A stretch of 10,683 bases of DNA from assembly GCA_015680635.1 (NCBI GenBank), contig JAABOA010000157.1, positions 11,534 to 22,216 of the forward strand, written 5' to 3'. This stretch comes from Lunasporangiospora selenospora. Taxonomy: Eukaryota > Mortierellomycota > Mortierellomycetes > Mortierellales > Mortierellaceae. The notes under the pieces were generated by a model that saw only the letters and a list, made by a program, of their open reading frames with translations, was not told the DNA's origin and did not search any database. Position 1 is the stretch's first letter, and each line of letters starts with the position of its first letter. Made by a program: the position numbers and the translations under genes. Below are positions 8,605 through 10,683 of the stretch, piece by piece.

Positions 8605-8868
8605 CTTGACCTTTATCCCGTTGTACGCCCAGCATGACAATGGATTATGGAAGGCAAGGAGAAAGCAATTCGAGTGCATGACTCGATAGAGTGCACCAAT
8701 GTGCAGTGTAGTTCATTCAAGCGAGGCGAAACAATAAAGTGTCTGGATGTGAATGCAACCGTATACATTGCGATTACAGGAGCATCGAACCTACTTGCCC
8801 CACCAAGTATCCCAGGTCTATTGAGCTGGCAGAATATAAATCAAAAACATGTCTTCAAAATCTGTTAG
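8605..8868 (+). pseudogene. C-terminal remnant of a TnpB/Fanzor-like nuclease
   Basis: The plus frame through ATG 8647 to TAG 8866-8868 gives IRVHDSIECTNVQCSS, then KCLDVNATVYIAITGASNLL. A CxxC-type pair (C-x4-C) followed by DxNATxxIAxTGA resembles the end of IS605-family TnpB and eukaryotic Fanzor proteins, where a zinc finger is followed by the last RuvC motif (RDxNAAxNI). The usual Arg before Asp is Leu here and the second Cys pair is incomplete, so the domain looks degenerate. The frame upstream is broken by TGA (8632-8634) and several earlier stops, and no other RuvC or DNA-binding part is visible, so this is a fragment. An AATAAA at 8914-8919 follows. In this family the protein would be an RNA-guided DNA endonuclease of a transposon; here that is only a homology inference. 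Confidence 0.42.
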
Positions 8869-8884
8869 AGATGTGATGGAGGCT

Positions 8885-8899
8885 CCTGCGGAACGCAGG
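8885..8899 (+). repeat. Perfect hairpin CCTGCG-GAA-CGCAGG just after the TnpB/Fanzor-like frame
   Basis: A 6-bp GC-rich stem with a 3-base loop, 16 bases beyond the stop codon. In TnpB/Fanzor elements a structured guide RNA and the transposon end lie just past the nuclease stop, so the position is suggestive. One short stem is weak evidence by itself. Confidence 0.45.
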
Positions 8900-8913
8900 C
8901 ACACTAGGCTGGT

Positions 8914-8919
8914 AATAAA
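8914..8919 (+). terminator. AATAAA after the TnpB/Fanzor-like frame
   Basis: Canonical signal 46 bases after the TAG at 8868, in TGGTAATAAAG. It supports transcription of that frame on the plus strand at some time. Confidence 0.35.
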
Positions 8920-9384
8920 GAAATATTCTTTTGTCACACCGAATGACCAAAGTGTGCTATAGCGGGAAGCCCACCAACTTTTCAAGGGACCGATAGTCTA
9001 TTGAGGTGACTGAGTAAACAATCTCTGTCAATGCTCTAATGTACTAAATGTCCAAAAAAAAATGTGTTCGAACCTCGGTCAAACTCTAATGTGGCCTTGT
9101 GTCCGTTGCTGCAGAGTGAAGTATAAAGTTGTGTCGTCCAATCAAAATCAACTGGACTTCTCACCATCTTTTCTCAACAGAGAAAAAAAGAAGAGGGTTC
9201 TCATGCACGGTTCTCTTTGTGACAATTTAGGAAAGTGGTGAGGTAGAGCACACAATCAATTCAAACTTGCCCTAACAAACGTTGTAGCTTCGGCTGATAA
9301 TCTACCAATGGTTATAATACATGACATGCTCCTCAGTGGTAGAGCATTTCTCAGATCTCCGAGGTGTTTTGAAAGGAGGGGGAA
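8920..9384. other. Intergenic stretch, no gene supported
   Basis: It contains a run of nine A (9053-9061), TATAAA at 9122-9127, CCAATCA at 9138-9144, a short direct repeat GGTTCTC near 9197-9216, and a tRNA A-box-like sequence CTCAGTGGTAGAGC at 9332-9345. No complete tRNA fold follows. CCAAT lies downstream of TATA, the reverse of the usual order. Confidence 0.4.
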
Positions 9385-9776
9385 ATGATAGTGACTGCAT
9401 ATGGGCGTGAGGGAGATGGAGAGGCATCAGTTGAGCCAATGACAATTATGCAAGGGATCGATGCTGCAGTCTTTTGGGGGCAGCAACGTGTGAATCGACT
9501 CGTCTGTAAACTTCACCAAGTAAATGCTTTTGAGGTACCCCTGAATACGGGTACCATGGGAAAAGAGTCCGACAGTAAAGCCAACCGTGTACCTGGCCAG
9601 GTACGTTTCATCAGAAGGGGAGAACTAAATCCTTCTATGTGGAATATATTTTCCAGACGACCATCGCTAAGAAAGGGGATAACCTCCCCTTTCCCCTTTC
9701 AATGTTTCCTCCGCTTCAACGATATCAACGACAATACATAGATACACAGCAACATGGTCTGAGAAAGAAAGAGTGA
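9385..9776 (+). CDS. Possible small two-exon gene, 111 residues, unknown function
   Basis: The ATG at 9385 has A at -3 (GGGGAAATG). The frame is open without splicing to 9741, but a near-ideal intron is present: CAG|GTACGT at 9601, a CTAAA branch-like site, and a pyrimidine-rich end ATATTTTCCAG at 9656 (56 bp). Splicing joins phase 0 to phase 0 and gives 72 + 39 residues, ending in a Gln/Tyr-rich tail (PPLQRYQRQYIDTQQHG) with TGA at 9774-9776. No domain is recognised, there is no signal peptide, and a non-coding origin is possible because three perfect inverted repeats fall within it. Confidence 0.25.
9534..9555. repeat. Inverted repeat GGTACCC / GGGTACC, 8-base loop
   Basis: A perfect 7-bp stem inside the possible small gene. 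It shares the GGTAC core with the palindrome at 9589-9604. Confidence 0.6.
9589..9604. repeat. Perfect 16-bp palindrome spanning a predicted splice donor
   Basis: GTACCTGGCCAGGTAC is its own reverse complement. The predicted exon end CAG and donor GTAC both lie within its right half. Confidence 0.7.
9671..9693. repeat. Inverted repeat GAAAGGGGA / TCCCCTTTC, 5-base loop
   Basis: A perfect 9-bp stem (9671-9679 with 9685-9693), the third perfect inverted repeat within 160 bases. It lies just after the predicted 3' splice site. Confidence 0.6.
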
Positions 9777-10500
9777 ATGCGAGGAAGAAAGTTGCACACG
9801 TTTAGGACACTTCGGAGGGCCTAGCCCGTGTTTCCCAATCTTTCTTCACTTTATGGCATGTGAGTACTATGCACACTATTACCCCCATCGATTGCTCATA
9901 GCTGGGAACCTAGAATGATGAGAGAGAAGAAAAAAATTAGGCAAACGTTCATTATTCGAGGACAATATGCTCATGAGAAAAAACACGAAAACCGAGGCTG
10001 TTGATTCGCCCATTTGGCAAAGAGGGCAAGGGTATCCACCCGGTTCGTCCGCTCGATTTACCATGTCAAATGGTCCCGCCACATAGTCTATTAAGAATGA
10101 AAAAGAAAAGAAACATCATCATAGGCCTGCGCTTCTCACATATACCCTCCCGTCATGCCATGACCGGACACATGAGCTCTTTCCATTATCGCTATCATAC
10201 ACTCATCATGCGGTGAGTACTCTTTGTTGACCACAGGGTAGTGCCTCTCTATTTTCGATCTTTTTCCAAAAGTCAGAGCGAGGCACAAGGATATGGAGAA
10301 CAGGGCTGTCCTTTTTTACCCATTTTCTCTCTTTTGCCTTCTCAACCTTCTTCTTTTTACCACAGTAAAAGATGACGGCTCTCTCTTTTTTCTCATCTTT
10401 GGGTATTTCCCAACCTTATAGCTGTCAGCCGCCCAATCCCGACGTCCCCAAATATCCAAAACCGGGAGGACGAGAGTGGGACTGAGCAGGCGACCATTTA
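9777..10500. other. Intergenic stretch, no gene supported
   Basis: Short open frames on both strands show no recognisable motif. The part from about 10250 to 10420 is rich in C/T runs on the plus strand, as often seen upstream of fungal genes. GTGAGTACT occurs twice (9857-9865 and 10213-10221) without a supporting exon. Confidence 0.4.
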
Positions 10501-10530
10501 GAGCGAAATACAAGGAAGGGGCGTGGACTG

Positions 10531-10543
10531 ATTGGCTTATTGG
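10531..10543 (+). promoter_or_regulatory. Two inverted CCAAT boxes (ATTGG)
   Basis: ATTGG occurs at 10531-10535 and 10539-10543, about 130-140 bases before a candidate start codon at 10673 and downstream of C/T-rich tracts. CCAAT boxes in either orientation are bound by the HAP/NF-Y complex in fungi. This suggests a promoter for a gene running off the right edge. Confidence 0.35.
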
Positions 10544-10672
10544 GCTATACAATGGCGTGTGACAGGAACGGGGCTCTCTCTCTTTCTATCAGAGGCTACC
10601 CAAGATTTTTTGGGCGTGGGCAAACGGACACGGAAGTTTGTTTCCGGCCGACCGACCACAAAGGGAAAAAAA

Positions 10673-10683
10673 ATGAGCAAGAG
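10673..10683 (+). CDS. Possible start of a gene continuing beyond the window
   Basis: ATGAGCAAGAG follows a run of A (GGGAAAAAAAATG), a favourable fungal start context, and gives Met-Ser-Lys before the sequence ends. Only position, context and the upstream CCAAT boxes support it. Confidence 0.22.

Noticed and set aside
9062-9080. GTTCGAAC resembling a tRNA B box
   Set aside because: On the minus strand the bases flanking GTTCGAA do not pair as a T stem, and no D-arm or anticodon stem is found at the right distance.
10205-10222. ATGCG|GTGAGTACT as a tiny first exon with a donor
   Set aside because: The donor is good, but no acceptor-linked coding exon with support is found downstream.
1-10683. 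CRISPR array, rRNA, intact transposase or viral gene
   Set aside because: No regularly spaced short repeats, no rRNA-like conserved blocks, and no integrase, reverse transcriptase or complete transposase frame could be seen.

Overview
This window looks like nuclear DNA from an early-diverging filamentous fungus, most likely Mortierellomycota (Mortierella or a relative). Three things point there. The first gene carries a set of motifs (LYFLCECG, VPPLA, YRVV...RWVCDAHY, then ribonuclease-inhibitor-like leucine-rich repeats) that I associate with a large Mortierellaceae family. The second gene has short introns of 87-181 bp with GTAAGT-type donors. Intergenic DNA is AT-leaning and full of gene debris. 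The genus is inferred from family resemblance, not proven.

Layout. Bases 3-2567 (+) hold the 3' part of a long intronless LRR gene whose start lies left of the window; an AATAAA signal follows its stop. Bases 2651-3880 form a repeat-rich block: two 332-bp units 97% identical at a 364-bp period, a third decayed copy, and minus-strand coding debris. Bases 4228-6450 (-) hold the best new gene. I reconstructed it as six exons whose phases join exactly into a 558-residue protein. Its C-terminal half has a GRKID ... NEHK pattern that fits a PD-(D/E)XK nuclease-like fold. Bases 6451-7592 have no supportable gene.

Bases 7593-7972 (-) hold the last two exons of a paralogue of that gene, with the same splice site and an intron of nearly the same length, cut off from any N-terminal part. 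Bases 8231-8550 (-) hold another decayed or partial coding segment. Bases 8605-8868 (+) read as the C-terminal tail of a TnpB/Fanzor-like RNA-guided nuclease (CxxC, then DVNATxxIAITGA), followed by a perfect hairpin and AATAAA. Bases 9385-9776 (+) may be a small two-exon gene whose splice donor sits inside a perfect 16-bp palindrome. The right end looks like a promoter (two inverted CCAAT boxes) leading to a possible start codon at 10673.

Taken together, this is an accessory, duplication-prone region: a lineage-expanded LRR gene, a nuclease-like family present as one intact and one truncated copy, and a probable transposon-nuclease remnant. No operon-like cooperation is implied. The genes share a neighbourhood and a history of duplication and decay.
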